Below are positions 51,699 to 60,459 of a stretch of 64,000 nucleotides of DNA, one piece after another. This DNA comes from Leptospira stimsonii (GTDB lineage Bacteria > Spirochaetota > Leptospiria > Leptospirales > Leptospiraceae): contig NZ_QHCS01000001.1 in assembly GCF_003545875.1 (NCBI RefSeq), positions 620,001 through 684,000 on the forward strand, in the 5' to 3' direction. The notes beneath the pieces are model-generated. The model had not been told where the DNA came from, made no database searches, and saw nothing but the letters and a program-made list of their open reading frames with translations. Position numbers and translations under genes: made by a program. Position 1 is the first letter of the stretch. Each line of letters begins with the position of its first letter.

Positions 51699-53003
51699 TC
51701 AATACATGTGATCGATCATTCTGGCTTCGAAATTTTGGGATCGTTTTAGAAGTTCGAACGTCTTTCTTTCTTGAAGTCCCTCTATGACCTTGGACATCGC
51801 CAGGGCGTAGGGGGAATTCTTGTCTTCTCCCATGGAGTCATAGTGTTCCTGCCACAACGTGAAATCGAATCCGTCCTCTTCTCGGAACTCGGCAAAACCT
51901 TCGTATTTCCAATCACCCACATAGTATTCCGGATCGAACAGATCGCTCATGCTCATCGTTGCGCCTTCGATCACAAATTGAAAGACGGTCGTATTCGGGT
52001 TTTCTTCCGCAAATTTACGGATCGCGTTTTCAGCTACGGCGATCAGTTTTTCCACTTGAAAGGATCTTTGGAACGGATCCCCATCGATTTTATATCCTTT
52101 CTTTTCCAAATATTTGAATATCTTCTTTCTCGTTTTTGAATCGGCGACATGAAGAGCCGATTTCGGATTTTGCAGATCGGGGTCTACTCCGTTTTCCAAA
52201 AGATATTTGATAAAAGGCATTTTATCCTGCGGTCCGGGTCTACATGCAAAGTGAAGAGGAGTATAAATTTCCGTTGGGATCCAGTGGGAAATACAATTCA
52301 AATCTCCTCCATTCTCATGTAAGAATTTTAGAATATTAAGATGTTCATAGGGTTCGTGATTGGATGGACCCAAACAAGCCTCATGAACCGCGTTTCTTTC
52401 GTGAACTTTTAGGTTTGGATCCGCATTCTGTTCTAAGACAAGATAACGGACTAGGTCGAATTTTCCAAAATTGGAAGCCATCGGCAATAGTCGCGGCTCC
52501 AAAGCCAGTCCTTGTTCAAAAAGAAACTTCACACATTCCAAATCGGAAAAGATCGCATATTGTAAAAGAGTGTAGTTCTCATCCTTGAGATTCGGATCCT
52601 TCAGATCGATTCCATAAGATTGATACAATTTTAGAATTTCGATCTTACCCTTGTTGGCGGCTTCCAGTATATCCTTCGGGTCCGGTTTTATATTTTTGCT
52701 GAGAAGATAACTGATAACTTCGGTTTGGCCGCGGTCCCGGCAGGCATAGAAGTGAAGCGAAAGATTTCCGGAATCTCTCGTGTCTAAGGAAAATCCGATG
52801 TTTTCAAAATATTCTAATGTGGGAACGCTATTTTCACTCGCCGCAAAAAACAAAGGGGCAGACCCGTAGAAATCCTTACCGCGAGATTGGATTTCTTCTT
52901 TGATTCTTTCTATATTTCCCTCTTCAATCCATTGTATCATCCTATAACGGTCTTCTGTTTTTGCCCTTTTGTTTGCTGGTTGTTTTCCTTCCGTCGTAGA
53001 CAT
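51699..53003 (-). CDS. Ankyrin-repeat protein
   Basis: The 434-residue product has about seven to eight ankyrin repeats from residue 20 to 300 (GSAPLFFAASENSVPTLEYF, YTLLQYAIFSDLECVKFLFEQG, NAVHEACLGPSNHEP, YTPLHFACRPGPQDKMPFIKYLLENGVDPDLQN, SALHVADSKTRKKIFKYLEKKG). A C-terminal acidic domain (about 320-434) has no recognised fold. No signal peptide. It is convergent with the acylase gene, 13 bases apart. Confidence 0.88.
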   Translation of the reverse strand: MSTTEGKQPANKRAKTEDRYRMIQWIEEGNIERIKEEIQSRGKDFYGSAPLFFAASENSVPTLEYFENIGFSLDTRDSGNLSLHFYACRDRGQTEVISYLLSKNIKPDPKDILEAANKGKIEILKLYQSYGIDLKDPNLKDENYTLLQYAIFSDLECVKFLFEQGLALEPRLLPMASNFGKFDLVRYLVLEQNADPNLKVHERNAVHEACLGPSNHEPYEHLNILKFLHENGGDLNCISHWIPTEIYTPLHFACRPGPQDKMPFIKYLLENGVDPDLQNPKSALHVADSKTRKKIFKYLEKKGYKIDGDPFQRSFQVEKLIAVAENAIRKFAEENPNTTVFQFVIEGATMSMSDLFDPEYYVGDWKYEGFAEFREEDGFDFTLWQEHYDSMGEDKNSPYALAMSKVIEGLQERKTFELLKRSQNFEARMIDHMY

Positions 53004-53345
53004 TTTGTTTTCCTCGATTTTTGATTCAAAAGAAAAAAATTGAAATTTTCATTCTTTCAGAACATTAAAAAATCATTGTAATCGAGTTTACTCGTTCATT
53101 CTTCTTGGATTATAATTTAGATTATATTAGATTAAGATATTCTTTTTGTTTTGAAATAGAAGAATATGGATTTATCGATCTAAAGGGAGTTCTTCCGTTT
53201 TACTCGTTCCGAACAGGAAGCCTCATTGAAAAAGGTTGTATCGCACACTTGAAGTCCGTTTGAGATAGGATTTCGGAAGAATTCGAACTCTTCAAAAAAG
53301 AAACCTTTTATAAATTTTCTCTCGAACCGGATTTCAAACCGAGAA
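53004..53345. other. Intergenic region, possible gene remnant
   Basis: About 340 bases. The left half is very AT-rich. From about 53150 a plus-strand frame reads coding-like text (EIEEYGFIDLKGVLPFYSFR, IEKGCIAHLKSV, stop, RISEEFELFKKETFYKF) but has an in-frame TGA and no start, so it is at most a remnant. Confidence 0.4.
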
Positions 53346-54350
53346 TTAAAATTCCGATTCTTCCGAATGGAATTTTGTCTTTAGTGTTTTTGCATTCTTT
53401 CCTTTTTCCCGAAGATAGCGCACGATATCGTTCGTATCTCCATGCGTAAGAAGAACTTCCTCCGCTTCGGTGGAAGAAATCGTTTCAATCAATTCATTCC
53501 AATCCGCGTGATCGGAAAGAGTAAATCCTTTGCTGAAACTTCCGTTTTTTCTATTTTTTGAAAGTTGCATCCAGCCGGAACAAAACGCGCTTCTGATTTT
53601 TTGAGAATTCGGATTGGGAATCGGAGAACTCGGAGGCGCCAGGAAGACAAAAGGGTTTTTAGAATTCGGATTCCATTGATCCAAGGGTTTTGTTTTAGGA
53701 AGTTGGATTCCCGATTCTTCATATCTCGAGTTCATGGAAAGAATGGAATCGTGAACAAAAAAATCCAAGTCGATCCCTCGTGCTTCGGCGACGCTCGACA
53801 AACCTTTTAGGATTCTCTGCGCTTTCCCGAGCGAATATCCGTAGAGCAATGAGATCGAGTCGAGGTTTCTATTCTCCAAAATAAAGTTTAGAATATTCTG
53901 AAATACGAATGTAGAATTTTCCCAGATATAATGCGGTTTTGCAAAGGTCGCTTCCGAAAGAAACGTGTCACATTTTAGAATTTCGAACGGCTCGCAGGTA
54001 GGATCAGGAACCGTTTTGTAGTCTCCGCTGATCACGGTCACTTTTCCTTTGTATTCGATTCTTACCTGGGAAGATCCAAGGATATGACCCGCCGAGTGAA
54101 GACTGATTCTTACTCCGTTCGAATACACGGCTCTTCCATAGGGAAGCGTTTCGATCGGCGCTTTTTTTCCAAGCCGTTCCTGCGTGAGATGAAAGCCGGA
54201 TTCTGCACAGAGATAATGAGCGGAACCCTTTCTCGTATGATCGGAATGTGCGTGTGTTAGGATCGCCCTCGGCACTCCCTTCCAAGGATCGACATAAACA
54301 TCGGCCTGAGGAATATACAATCCGGCGGGTGTTAGGACGATCATTTCCAT
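53346..54350 (-). CDS. Ligase-associated DNA exonuclease (MBL/beta-CASP fold)
   Basis: The 334-residue product has the metallo-beta-lactamase signature LTHAHSDHTRKG (H33-x-H35-x-D37-H38), HSAGHILGSSQVRIEY, VISGDYKTVPDPTCEPFEILKCDTFLSEATF, GYSLGKAQRILKGL and a C-terminal FTLSDHADWNELIETI and LLTHGD. N-terminal LTPAGLYIPQADVYVDPWKG is typical of the exonuclease found beside Lhr-Core helicase and ATP-dependent ligase. These act in a mycobacterial and proteobacterial DNA damage response. Here the ligase-like gene is 5 kb away with two genes between. Confidence 0.9.
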   Translation of the reverse strand: MEMIVLTPAGLYIPQADVYVDPWKGVPRAILTHAHSDHTRKGSAHYLCAESGFHLTQERLGKKAPIETLPYGRAVYSNGVRISLHSAGHILGSSQVRIEYKGKVTVISGDYKTVPDPTCEPFEILKCDTFLSEATFAKPHYIWENSTFVFQNILNFILENRNLDSISLLYGYSLGKAQRILKGLSSVAEARGIDLDFFVHDSILSMNSRYEESGIQLPKTKPLDQWNPNSKNPFVFLAPPSSPIPNPNSQKIRSAFCSGWMQLSKNRKNGSFSKGFTLSDHADWNELIETISSTEAEEVLLTHGDTNDIVRYLREKGKNAKTLKTKFHSEESEF

Positions 54351-54395
54351 TGACTCCAGAGAATTTCTTTTTCAGTCTGGATCGAACGTATTTTC

Positions 54396-55007
54396 ATGAG
54401 CAGAGAAGAAAAAATCAGAAGGCTAGGTCTCGTTCAATCCGAGGTCACCGATTGTAAGCTTTGCAAGCTTCACACGACTCGGACGCAAACGGTCTTTGGA
54501 GAAGGCAATCCGGATGCCGAGGTCGTTTTTATCGGAGAAGGTCCCGGAAAACAAGAGGACTTGACCGGTCGTCCGTTTGTGGGCCGCGCTGGAGAACTCC
54601 TTACGAGAATCATCGAAAAGGGAATGGGTGTTCCAAGAGAATCCGTCTTTATCGCAAACATCGTGAAATGCAGACCGACGCTCGATATGAAATTCGAAAA
54701 GGATCGCCCTCCCGAGGAGGAAGAGACAAGGGCTTGCGCTCCGTATCTTCTCAGACAACTCGAAATCATCCAGCCCAAGGCGATCATTACTCTCGGAAAT
54801 CCGTCCACACGTTTTATCTTAAACACTAAGGAAGGGATTACAAAACTCAGAGGGAATTGGGGTTCATTCTATGGGATCCCCGTGATGCCGACGTATCATC
54901 CGAGTTTTGTGATTCGAAACGGAGGGGAGAATAGTCCTCTCAAACGAGACGTCTGGGAGGACATTAAAAAAGTTATGGACTTGCTTGGGTGGAAGAAACC
55001 TTCTTAG
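54396..55007 (+). CDS. Family 4 uracil-DNA glycosylase
   Basis: The 203-residue product has the Fe-S family 4 UDG pattern: Cys residues in DCKLCKLH, IVKCRPT and ETRACAPYL, the catalytic-region motif IGEGPGKQEDLTGRPFVGRAG and YHPSF near the end. It removes uracil from DNA and lies divergent from the exonuclease gene, fitting a repair neighbourhood. Its last 35 bases overlap the convergent hydrolase gene. Confidence 0.94.
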   Translation: MSREEKIRRLGLVQSEVTDCKLCKLHTTRTQTVFGEGNPDAEVVFIGEGPGKQEDLTGRPFVGRAGELLTRIIEKGMGVPRESVFIANIVKCRPTLDMKFEKDRPPEEEETRACAPYLLRQLEIIQPKAIITLGNPSTRFILNTKEGITKLRGNWGSFYGIPVMPTYHPSFVIRNGGENSPLKRDVWEDIKKVMDLLGWKKPS

Positions 55008-55938
55008 GTTCGGCCTCGGTTTCCTTTAACCAATTCGCGATTCTTTGATAGATGTCGGAAGGCGCGTCTTCGTAAGCAAAAAGACCGAGATGATCGTAAT
55101 CGATCGCCATTCCGTTGTCTCTTCCCGCTTCAAAATATTCCTTCTTCCCTTTTTTTCTTTTGTAAACTGGATGAATACTTTCCGTCGGGGAGATGTTATC
55201 GATTCTTCCCCCGATAAAAAGAGAAGGGAAATTCGTGTTTTCAAAGGATTCCCACGTCTTCGGATTTTCTTCCAGAGCAGGAAGATAATTAAAGAGGTTT
55301 TGATAAACGAAGAGAGTAGTAGGATCGTCCGCGTCGAACGATATAAAACGTTTGCAGAAGCTGTCCTTATTTTTACAGGAAGAACTGATATCGGAACCCA
55401 ATCTTTTTTCGGCCTTCATCTGTTCGATAAAACTATCGTTGTATTTATAATCCATTCCCGTTCCGAGAAAGAACGCCTTCGCGATGTCGGGAATTTTTTT
55501 CGCTTTGAAGGAATGAAGAAGCGATTGTCCACCTAACGAAACTCCGCCGAGAATGTATTCTTTTTTACCGGTAACTTTTTGGATTCTTCCGATCACTTCC
55601 GGAATCAAATTCTCTCCGAGGTCTTTGAGGTTTATATTTTTGTGATCTTCAAAATGAAGAAGCCAAACCGAAAATCCGTTTCCGTTCAGAACTCCGATCA
55701 ACCCGGATTTATCTCCGAGATAAAGAGCCTTCTTATTGATCAAAACGGGATCCACGATTAAGATCGGAGGATAAGAAGAATTCTCATAAGAGAAAGTGGT
55801 CAGAAAAATATTCGGAGCAATGTTCGCCGTTTGGGAAGTGAATTTCTGATCGGTAATGACCACATAACGTGTGCACCCGATCGTCAAAACGACGAGAACG
55901 AACGCGATCGTGAAAAATTTAATTTTTGTATATTTCAT
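54973..55938 (-). CDS. Alpha/beta-hydrolase lipoprotein
   Basis: The 321-residue product has a lipoprotein signal (VLTIGC, Cys22). The alpha/beta-hydrolase nucleophile elbow is LGGVSLGGQS, giving Ser in GVSLGG, after strand EYILGG. LFIGGRIDNISPTESI carries the acid, and YDHLGLFAY carries the His. It resembles PhaC or lipase-like hydrolases. It is in tandem with the related gene at 55959. Confidence 0.85.
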   Translation of the reverse strand: MKYTKIKFFTIAFVLVVLTIGCTRYVVITDQKFTSQTANIAPNIFLTTFSYENSSYPPILIVDPVLINKKALYLGDKSGLIGVLNGNGFSVWLLHFEDHKNINLKDLGENLIPEVIGRIQKVTGKKEYILGGVSLGGQSLLHSFKAKKIPDIAKAFFLGTGMDYKYNDSFIEQMKAEKRLGSDISSSCKNKDSFCKRFISFDADDPTTLFVYQNLFNYLPALEENPKTWESFENTNFPSLFIGGRIDNISPTESIHPVYKRKKGKKEYFEAGRDNGMAIDYDHLGLFAYEDAPSDIYQRIANWLKETEAEPKKVSSTQASP

Positions 55939-55958
55939 TCTTAAAATCCAAATAGGTT

Positions 55959-57032
55959 TTAGTTTCTTTTGTCCAACCAGGAGACGATCGGACCGAAAAT
56001 ATCTTTGTCCGCGTTTTTTCCAACGATCAAATCCGTATGACCGTAATCGTCCGAATGCCCGTTGGATCGGGACGCGATAAAAAGAGATTTGTCCTCGGAT
56101 GAAATCGTGTCATACGCATAACGGAGAGAATACGACATTCCCAGTTTATCTCTTCTCCCCGCGACGAAAAGAGTCGGAATTTTGATATTCTTCAAATTGT
56201 CCGAATAAGAGACCTTCTTATCCAAGCTTCGCATTTCACCGCTTTCAGAAAGGTCTTTGAACTGAAGAATTTCGTTCTTCGCACCCGGATTGATGGAAGT
56301 CGTTTTTACTCCGGAAAGAATCGAAGGATCGATATTGGCCTTGTGCCAAAAAAGTTCTTCAAAAGATTTTTGTGGAAGAAACGGAATTCCCGTTCCGCCT
56401 TGAATGCCCGCCCAGGTTTCAGCGGGAATCACGGGCCAAAGATTCATGAGCCAAGTCAGAGATCCCCATCTTTGAATCGCGGAACTCGGAGGATCCATGA
56501 TCGCGGGAGAACCGATTGCGACAAAGTTTGCGATTCTCTTTTCGCCTAGACTTCCCACTCTTCCGTAGACCACCATTCCGCCCATGCTATGACCGATCCA
56601 ATTGACCTTGTCTTTTCCGGTGGAATTTAACACGTGTTTGATGGCCGCATCGACGTCGTATTTTATATAATCGTCCATGCTATATGAGAATGTCTTTTCT
56701 CCGAAAAAAAGAGAAGGATAACCCGCGTCCCTTCTTCCTCTTAGATCGAGTAACCAAACGTCATAACCTTCTTTCTGAAGTCTTCCCACGATCGAACTTT
56801 TCTCGTTGATCTTAAGATACGTTCTATTGGCGATCAAACCGTGGCACAAGATTACGGGATATTTTTTAGTGATGTTTCCGGAAAGAGGAGGGAAGTGTTC
56901 TAAAGTCAGATCCCAGCCGTCTTCCGTCTTTGGGTGATGGATTTCGCCTTGAAGCTGGATGCTCGCTTTACATTGGGAAAGAAAGATTCCCAGAAAAAGA
57001 ATCAAAAACGTTCTTTGGATATTCGAGTTCAT
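55959..57032 (-). CDS. Alpha/beta-hydrolase lipoprotein, tandem paralogue
   Basis: The 357-residue product has a lipoprotein signal (FLSQC, Cys22), oxyanion segment PVILCHGLIANRTYL, VWLLDLRGRRDAG, nucleophile elbow WIGHSMGGMVVYG, acid VAGRRDKLGMSY and the His in YGHTDLIVG. The pattern is that of gastric-lipase-like or esterase-type enzymes. It precedes the gene at 54973 by 20 bases, and both have similar order and fold, suggesting an ancient duplication. Confidence 0.88.
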   Translation of the reverse strand: MNSNIQRTFLILFLGIFLSQCKASIQLQGEIHHPKTEDGWDLTLEHFPPLSGNITKKYPVILCHGLIANRTYLKINEKSSIVGRLQKEGYDVWLLDLRGRRDAGYPSLFFGEKTFSYSMDDYIKYDVDAAIKHVLNSTGKDKVNWIGHSMGGMVVYGRVGSLGEKRIANFVAIGSPAIMDPPSSAIQRWGSLTWLMNLWPVIPAETWAGIQGGTGIPFLPQKSFEELFWHKANIDPSILSGVKTTSINPGAKNEILQFKDLSESGEMRSLDKKVSYSDNLKNIKIPTLFVAGRRDKLGMSYSLRYAYDTISSEDKSLFIASRSNGHSDDYGHTDLIVGKNADKDIFGPIVSWLDKRN

Positions 57033-57101
57033 TGATAAATCAGTCTATCGACTGCTACAGAGAGGATCAAGTAGAATTTAATAAACGAAGCCAGAGACTT
57101 C

Positions 57102-57150
57102 AATACGGATACGAAGAAGAATTCAGTTCGTTCATCTTCGTATCCGTATT
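57102..57150. repeat. Perfect 16-bp inverted repeat
   Basis: AATACGGATACGAAGA (57102-57117) and TCTTCGTATCCGTATT (57135-57150) are exact complements around a 17-base loop. It lies in the 175-base gap between the hydrolase start and the msrA stop. The plus side ends with TATTTTAG and the minus side has no T-run, so it may be a terminator or a protein-binding site. Confidence 0.7.
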
Positions 57151-57207
57151 TTAGATGAGATCAAAATCAGTTTCAAAAATGTTTAAGAAGAATTCAAGAC
57201 TTCAAAT

Positions 57208-57729
57208 TCATTTTTTGACTTTGAATCCCACTTTGAGATACTTATCGATTTTTGGTTTCACCACATAATGACAGTATGTTTGTTCCGGATTGGTCCGGTA
57301 ATAATTTTGGTGATATTTCTCGGCTGGATAAAATTCTTTTTGTTCTTCCACTTGAGTCACGATCGGCGACGAAAATTGAGAGGAAGCTTTTTGAATCGCT
57401 TCTTCCGCTTGTCTTTTTTGTTCGGAAGAATGATAGAAAATGACGGAACGATATTGGGTTCCAACGTCGTTTCCTTGTCGGTTTAATGTGGTGGGATCGT
57501 GACAGATCCAGAAGATATCTAAGATTTCGGGATACGTGATTACTTTCGGATCAAAGGAGATCTGAACTACTTCGGCATGTCCTGTACTTCCCGAACATAC
57601 CGAACGGTAATCCGGATTCTTCGTCTGTCCGCCTGAATATCCGGAGACAATCGCTTCGACACCTTCCACCATTTGATAAACCGCTTCGAGACACCAAAAA
57701 CATCCGCCGCCCAGTGTTGCTATTTCCAT
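57208..57729 (-). CDS. msrA: Peptide methionine sulfoxide reductase MsrA
   Basis: I use ATG 57729 because AAGGGGAAAGT directly precedes it; earlier starts are weaker. The 173-residue product has the GGCFWCLEAVYQ motif with catalytic Cys10, GYSGGQTKNPDY, GHAEVVQI and a QNYYRTNPEQTYC near the end with a likely resolving Cys. It reduces methionine-S-sulfoxide in proteins. No signal peptide, so cytoplasmic. Confidence 0.96.
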   Translation of the reverse strand: MEIATLGGGCFWCLEAVYQMVEGVEAIVSGYSGGQTKNPDYRSVCSGSTGHAEVVQISFDPKVITYPEILDIFWICHDPTTLNRQGNDVGTQYRSVIFYHSSEQKRQAEEAIQKASSQFSSPIVTQVEEQKEFYPAEKYHQNYYRTNPEQTYCHYVVKPKIDKYLKVGFKVKK

Positions 57730-57794
57730 ACTTTCCCCTTGATACATTAAGCTTTCGCAAATCGTTCGGGGCAAGCCCCTTTCGATCATGAAGA

Positions 57795-59129
57795 TTAGAT
57801 CTTAACCGTAACCGCAAAGACGATAAATTTTTCCTCTTTGGAACGGGATCTATGATAGTCAAACACCGGATCATAAGAACGAAAGTATCTTCCTTCCAAT
57901 CTCACCATTGCCTGTTCGTTCGGAATGTAGTCCAAGGTAAGAGTTCCTCCCGAAGTTAAGAAGCCGTTCTTTGTTCCGGATTGAATGATCGTCTGATCGG
58001 GATCATACATTCTTTCGATTCGGACGGAGGTTCGAAATTCCTCAATCGGTCTCCAAGTGATCCAAAACGTTCCGATATACCATTGTCGATACGCGTTTAC
58101 GCCGGGATCCGGAACTCTCTGAATGCCAACGTCTCCGGATCCGGCTACGATGAAGAATTTTGTAAAGGAATATTGAAGAATTAAATTATTATAATATCTT
58201 GTTTGTCTTCTTTCGTTGTCCGGAGCCTCGTTTCCGATAAACGTGTTGTGCGTGATTCTGAATTTGTCGGTCACTTGATAGTCGATTTGTGTTCCGATTG
58301 CTTTGTCTCGGTTTGTCTCAGTGATATTGGACCATCCGTTCATCAGATGCAGTTGAAAGGAAAGTTTTTGGGAATATTGATAGGAAAGTCGAAAGCCGCT
58401 CGAATAGTAGGGAACGTAATCGAGGGCAAGGGCGCGGGAATAATTCCAGTTAGAATGGGAAATCCAACTTTCAAGACCGATATTTCCGAAATAAATTCCG
58501 GCGTCGAGCCAGAGATTTTTTGCGAGTTTGATTCCCGCATACGCTTCCTGAATGTTTCGAACCGAGAATTGATTGGAATTTTTTTCGGAAGTGACTTCGT
58601 TTTTGTAGTTCGAGTTTACGGAATTACCGTATTGAAACGCAACTCTTCCTCGGTATTGATCCGTCTCCACCTTGCCGTCGATATAAGCTAAGTTGACATT
58701 GATCTCGTCCCAACGCGCCGGTTGCGTGAGATATTTGTTGTCTCTGTTCGGAGAGGCGTACGGGTTGTGGGCATAGTAAGAATCTGCAAAAAAACCGAAC
58801 TTTGGCGCCTTTGGATCCACCTTGGGTTCTTCTTTTTTTTGGTTTTCTTCCTTTGTTTCTTTTGGAAGATCCGTTTCCGGTTTATTAGAAAAATCTAAAC
58901 TTTGAATCTGTGTCTTATCCGTTTTCTCATCCTTCTTCTTTTCTTGAGCAAAGACCGAATCGGGAAAAAATAAAACGGATAAGAATAGAATCCACGCAGA
59001 AAAACCGGAAGATGCGATGCGCAAAATAAAATCGAAGAGAGTCCCTTGAGTTATAGAAATCGTGTTTTGCGACCTTTGTTTTCGTTTTTTAAAATATTCT
59101 AACTGAAAAAGTTTTTGTTTCTGTATCAT
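57795..59129 (-). CDS. OmpL-like outer-membrane beta-barrel protein (BBP2-type)
   Basis: The 444-residue product has a long basic N-terminus then a signal helix (about 43-62, ILFLSVLFFPDSVFAQ). A charged Lys/Glu linker (about 63-100) is followed by the barrel, with alternating strands (FGFFADSYYAHNPYASPNRD, GRVAFQYGNSVNSNYK, GFRLSYQYSQKLSFQLHLMNGW, KFIVFAVTVKI). The GFFADSYYAHN-type opening matches the BBP2 (OmpL-like) family of porins. It ends with a C-terminal aromatic-alternating strand. Confidence 0.85.
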   Translation of the reverse strand: MIQKQKLFQLEYFKKRKQRSQNTISITQGTLFDFILRIASSGFSAWILFLSVLFFPDSVFAQEKKKDEKTDKTQIQSLDFSNKPETDLPKETKEENQKKEEPKVDPKAPKFGFFADSYYAHNPYASPNRDNKYLTQPARWDEINVNLAYIDGKVETDQYRGRVAFQYGNSVNSNYKNEVTSEKNSNQFSVRNIQEAYAGIKLAKNLWLDAGIYFGNIGLESWISHSNWNYSRALALDYVPYYSSGFRLSYQYSQKLSFQLHLMNGWSNITETNRDKAIGTQIDYQVTDKFRITHNTFIGNEAPDNERRQTRYYNNLILQYSFTKFFIVAGSGDVGIQRVPDPGVNAYRQWYIGTFWITWRPIEEFRTSVRIERMYDPDQTIIQSGTKNGFLTSGGTLTLDYIPNEQAMVRLEGRYFRSYDPVFDYHRSRSKEEKFIVFAVTVKI

Positions 59130-59262
59130 GATTGAATCTTATAAGATTCCTTCTAAAATTCAAGAGGCTCGTATCAATTTGGAATTAGGATTCGTATCTT
59201 GAAGTTAAGAAAGAATTAAGATCTTACGGATCTCGGATTAAAAATCCAGTAAAAAAGAAGAG

Positions 59263-59285
59263 CCGCGTCCTAAATTTGAACGCGG
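59263..59285 (-). terminator. Terminator after the second outer-membrane barrel gene
   Basis: On the minus strand CCGCGT, an 11-base loop, ACGCGG is followed by CTCTTCTTTTTTAC. The stem is short (6 bp) but GC-rich, and the T-run is good. It lies 15 bases after the stop at 59301. Confidence 0.65.
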
Positions 59286-59300
59286 GTTGTGAAGGGAATA

Positions 59301-60449
59301 TTAAAATTTAGTAACGTAACCGAGATTGATCACGATGTGATGTTTTGCAATGTGTTGTTGTTGATACGAATTGAGAAGATAATTCTTAGACGTCGTATCC
59401 AAAGGTAAGGACTGAATCGCCGAAGCGACTGCTTGGTTTACGGTTCCGTGAATCTTGGACGGATCCGTGACTTTTCCGTCGTCTGCATTGTTGTCTGCTT
59501 GTACTCCGCTCGGTTTCGGATAAACACGATCATTGTCGAAGAGGTAAAGATCCGGACGATAGACGTCGCTGACACTCACATTCATATCTTTAAAATTCAG
59601 CTGGAGCTTTGCGGTGATATCCGTGACACCGGATCTTCGATCCGTATTGTTGTTAAAGTATTGATAACCCACTTGAAAGCCGGGAACAAATTTGAAGTCC
59701 TTGTTCAATTCGTACTCGTGACTGAGTGCGGCTCGGTGATGACTGTTTCCCTGATTGAGTCCTGCGGTTTCAGAAGAGATGCGATAGTTGGAAACCAGCT
59801 CCGGTTTAAGATATTCCAAAAATCCAGGCTTCCATCCCAAAGTATAATTGAAGAGACTCGCATTTGTGGGATAGTTCGCACTGTTGACTATGAGAAACCC
59901 GGTGAAGAATTGTCCGATCGAGGTATTCCATTCATAGAGGATTTGTCCGATGAAATAATCTCTCAGTCCGTTGTTTTCTTTTCTCGGTTTGATTTGATTC
60001 GGATCGAACGTCAATTGACCGGATTGTAAGGATTGGATCACCTTGTCGGATTGATCCGCGCCTCCCGGACTGGATTGATAAAAGAAATCGTTGTCCGTGT
60101 TTGAGCGTCCTATCAAAGGATTTGCCATGATGAGATTCATTCGAAAACCGGGAATTGGAGTGAAAAAATTTACGAACGTTCCAAGGACAAGTCCTTGCGA
60201 GAAAGTATCGTAAGATTCGTTGTTCCTTCTGCTCAGTTTTTCTCCGAAGAGACTACTTCCTAAAACGTAAACGTCGTTTGCGACCGTTTGGCTAAAACCG
60301 AATTCAGGTTTTTTATCGGTGGCTTTCGGAAGATTTTTCGGATTGTCTTCGGGAATTCCGGATTGAATGTCCGGAGTTTGTTTGTCTTGAGCGGAAACGG
60401 AAGAAAGAAGAACAGAGAAAAAAAGAAGAACTTTCATAAACTGTATCAT
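59301..60449 (-). CDS. Outer-membrane beta-barrel protein
   Basis: The 382-residue product starts at ATG 60449 (ATG 60437 is also possible) with a signal peptide ending SVSAQ. After a short linker a barrel begins (SQTVANDVYVLGSSLFGEKL). Many amphipathic strands follow (YFIGQILYEWNTSIGQFFTGFLI, HRAALSHEYELNKDFKFVPGFQVGYQYF), ending HHIVINLGYVTKF, a typical C-terminal barrel strand ending in Phe. No family was recognised by wording. Confidence 0.8.
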   Translation of the reverse strand: MIQFMKVLLFFSVLLSSVSAQDKQTPDIQSGIPEDNPKNLPKATDKKPEFGFSQTVANDVYVLGSSLFGEKLSRRNNESYDTFSQGLVLGTFVNFFTPIPGFRMNLIMANPLIGRSNTDNDFFYQSSPGGADQSDKVIQSLQSGQLTFDPNQIKPRKENNGLRDYFIGQILYEWNTSIGQFFTGFLIVNSANYPTNASLFNYTLGWKPGFLEYLKPELVSNYRISSETAGLNQGNSHHRAALSHEYELNKDFKFVPGFQVGYQYFNNNTDRRSGVTDITAKLQLNFKDMNVSVSDVYRPDLYLFDNDRVYPKPSGVQADNNADDGKVTDPSKIHGTVNQAVASAIQSLPLDTTSKNYLLNSYQQQHIAKHHIVINLGYVTKF

Positions 60450-60459
60450 AAAATTGTAA

